Assembly: GCA_947003675.1 (NCBI GenBank)
Contig: CAMQPJ010000077.1
Location: 1-6,410 of the forward strand
DNA length: 6,410 nt
Origin: an uncultured Collinsella sp.
GTDB taxonomy: Bacteria > Actinomycetota > Coriobacteriia > Coriobacteriales > Coriobacteriaceae
Reading direction: 5' to 3'
Shown here: piece by piece, positions 5,462 through 6,410 of the stretch
Layout: each line of letters begins with the position of its first letter
How positions within the stretch are numbered: position 1 is the first letter of the stretch
The notes under the pieces: model-generated
What the model was told of the DNA's origin: nothing
The model's database searches: none
Seen by the model: the letters and a program-made list of their open reading frames with translations, nothing else
Translations under genes and position numbers: made by a program

Positions 5462-6410
5462 ATGGACTACCGCAAATCAGCCCAAGAGGTGCTCGACAAC
5501 ATCGGTGGCGCCGGCAACGTTGTTTCGGCCGCACACTGCGCCACGCGTCTGCGCCTGGTGATTGCCGATAACGCGAAGGTTGACAAGGAGGCCCTCGAGA
5601 ATATTGACGGCGCTAAGGGCGTCTTTGAAGCCCAGGGCCAGCTCCAGATTATTTTTGGCACTGGCACCGTCAATAAGGTCTACGAGGAGTTCATCGCGCT
5701 CAGTGGCATCGAGGCTGCCACCAAGGCCGAGGTCAAGGAGGCCGCGGCGCAGCAGCAGAACATCTTTATGCGCGCCATTAAGGTGCTCGGCGACGTCTTT
5801 GTCCCCATCATCCCTGCCATCGTGGCCTCGGGTCTGCTGCTGGGCATTATGAGCGCCCTCAACTTTATGGCCTCCAACGGCTTTATCGCGCTCGACACCA
5901 ATAACTTTATCTACAAGATTGCCGACCTGGTCTCGGGCGCGTCCTTTGGCATTCTGCAGATCCTGATCGGTTACTCCGCCGCTAAGGCCTTTGGCGCCAA
6001 CCCGTATCTGGGCGCCGTTGTCGGTGGTGCGTTCATCAACTCCTCGCTACAGAGCGCCTACACGGTTGCCTCCGAGGGCGTGCAGACCATGGTCAACGTC
6101 ATCCCCGGTGTGTACAGCTTTGAGTGGGTCGGTTATCAAGGCCACGTTATCCCCATCGTCATCGCCTGCGCTATTCTGGCCTTCCTCGAGAAGCGCCTGC
6201 ACAAGATCGTTCCCGAGATGTTCGACCTCTTTGTGACCCCGCTCGTCTCGGTGTTCGTGACCGTGCTCGTGACCCTCGTTGCCGTCGGCCCCATCTTCGT
6301 GTGGGCCGAGAACGCCATTCTCGGTCTGATTCAGGCCCTGCTCACCCTGCCCTTTGGCATCGGTTCCTTTATCGTCGGCCTGTTCTATGCCCCCACGGTC
6401 GTTACCGGTA
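5462..6410 (+). CDS. scrA: PTS sugar permease EIIBC, probably sucrose-specific (3' end outside window)
   Basis: The visible part is 316 codons with no stop before the window edge. The EIIB domain covers about residues 1-85: the phosphorylated cysteine is Cys26 in AAHCATRLRLV, and GQLQIIFGTGTVNKVYEEF closes the domain as in sucrose-family EIIB. A linker of about 15 residues (A/K/E/Q-rich) leads to the EIIC membrane domain from about residue 104, with FVPIIPAIVASGLLLGIM, then GYSAAKAFGANPYLGAVVGG and several further hydrophobic helices. The enzyme takes up sugar and phosphorylates it using phosphate from HPr via EIIA. Full EIIBC is about 460-480 aa, or about 620-660 with a fused EIIA, so a third to a half is missing and the presence of EIIA is unknown. 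Domain order and EIIB motifs favour sucrose; trehalose or beta-glucoside permeases of the same superfamily remain possible. The paired operators upstream tie it to the LacI-type repressor. Confidence 0.87.
   Translation, partial: MDYRKSAQEVLDNIGGAGNVVSAAHCATRLRLVIADNAKVDKEALENIDGAKGVFEAQGQLQIIFGTGTVNKVYEEFIALSGIEAATKAEVKEAAAQQQNIFMRAIKVLGDVFVPIIPAIVASGLLLGIMSALNFMASNGFIALDTNNFIYKIADLVSGASFGILQILIGYSAAKAFGANPYLGAVVGGAFINSSLQSAYTVASEGVQTMVNVIPGVYSFEWVGYQGHVIPIVIACAILAFLEKRLHKIVPEMFDLFVTPLVSVFVTVLVTLVAVGPIFVWAENAILGLIQALLTLPFGIGSFIVGLFYAPTVVTG

Overview
This is a GC-rich window with dense, short-gap gene packing. It most resembles a gut Coriobacteriia genome (Collinsella-like, Actinomycetota). 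That placement rests on overall impression: a Gram-positive Pel/CotH/VTC cluster beside a LacI-regulated sucrose-type PTS, high GC and a GTG start. It has not been tested by any search.

Left block (1-4057, all + strand). The first 54 bases are AT-richer than the rest and look like one end of an insertion sequence cut off by the window edge. Directly after it, from base 55, comes the C-terminal part of a PelG-type exopolysaccharide exporter whose N-terminal part is missing. An 8-bp AT-rich candidate target duplication sits at the junction. Three intact genes follow with overlapping or near-touching ends: a CotH-family kinase-like lipoprotein with a possible twin-arginine signal and a C-terminal fibronectin-III-like domain, a VTC-domain (polyphosphate polymerase-like) protein, and a DUF4956 multi-pass membrane protein. 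The packing indicates one operon. The likely theme is synthesis, export and phosphate-based modification of a surface polymer; the exact chemistry is unknown.

Middle block (4058-4296). There is no convincing gene. It holds a perfect 10-bp-stem hairpin just after the operon and further inverted repeats, then a -10-like hexamer and a LacI-type operator directly in front of the regulator gene.

Right block (4297-6410, all + strand). A LacI-family repressor is followed by a 184-bp regulatory gap with two identical 15-bp operator copies 26 bp apart. Then comes a phosphotransferase permease EIIBC, probably sucrose-type, which runs off the window end. The operator in front of the repressor gene matches the other two at 12 of 14 positions. 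This suggests a self-regulated repressor controlling its adjacent sugar transporter.
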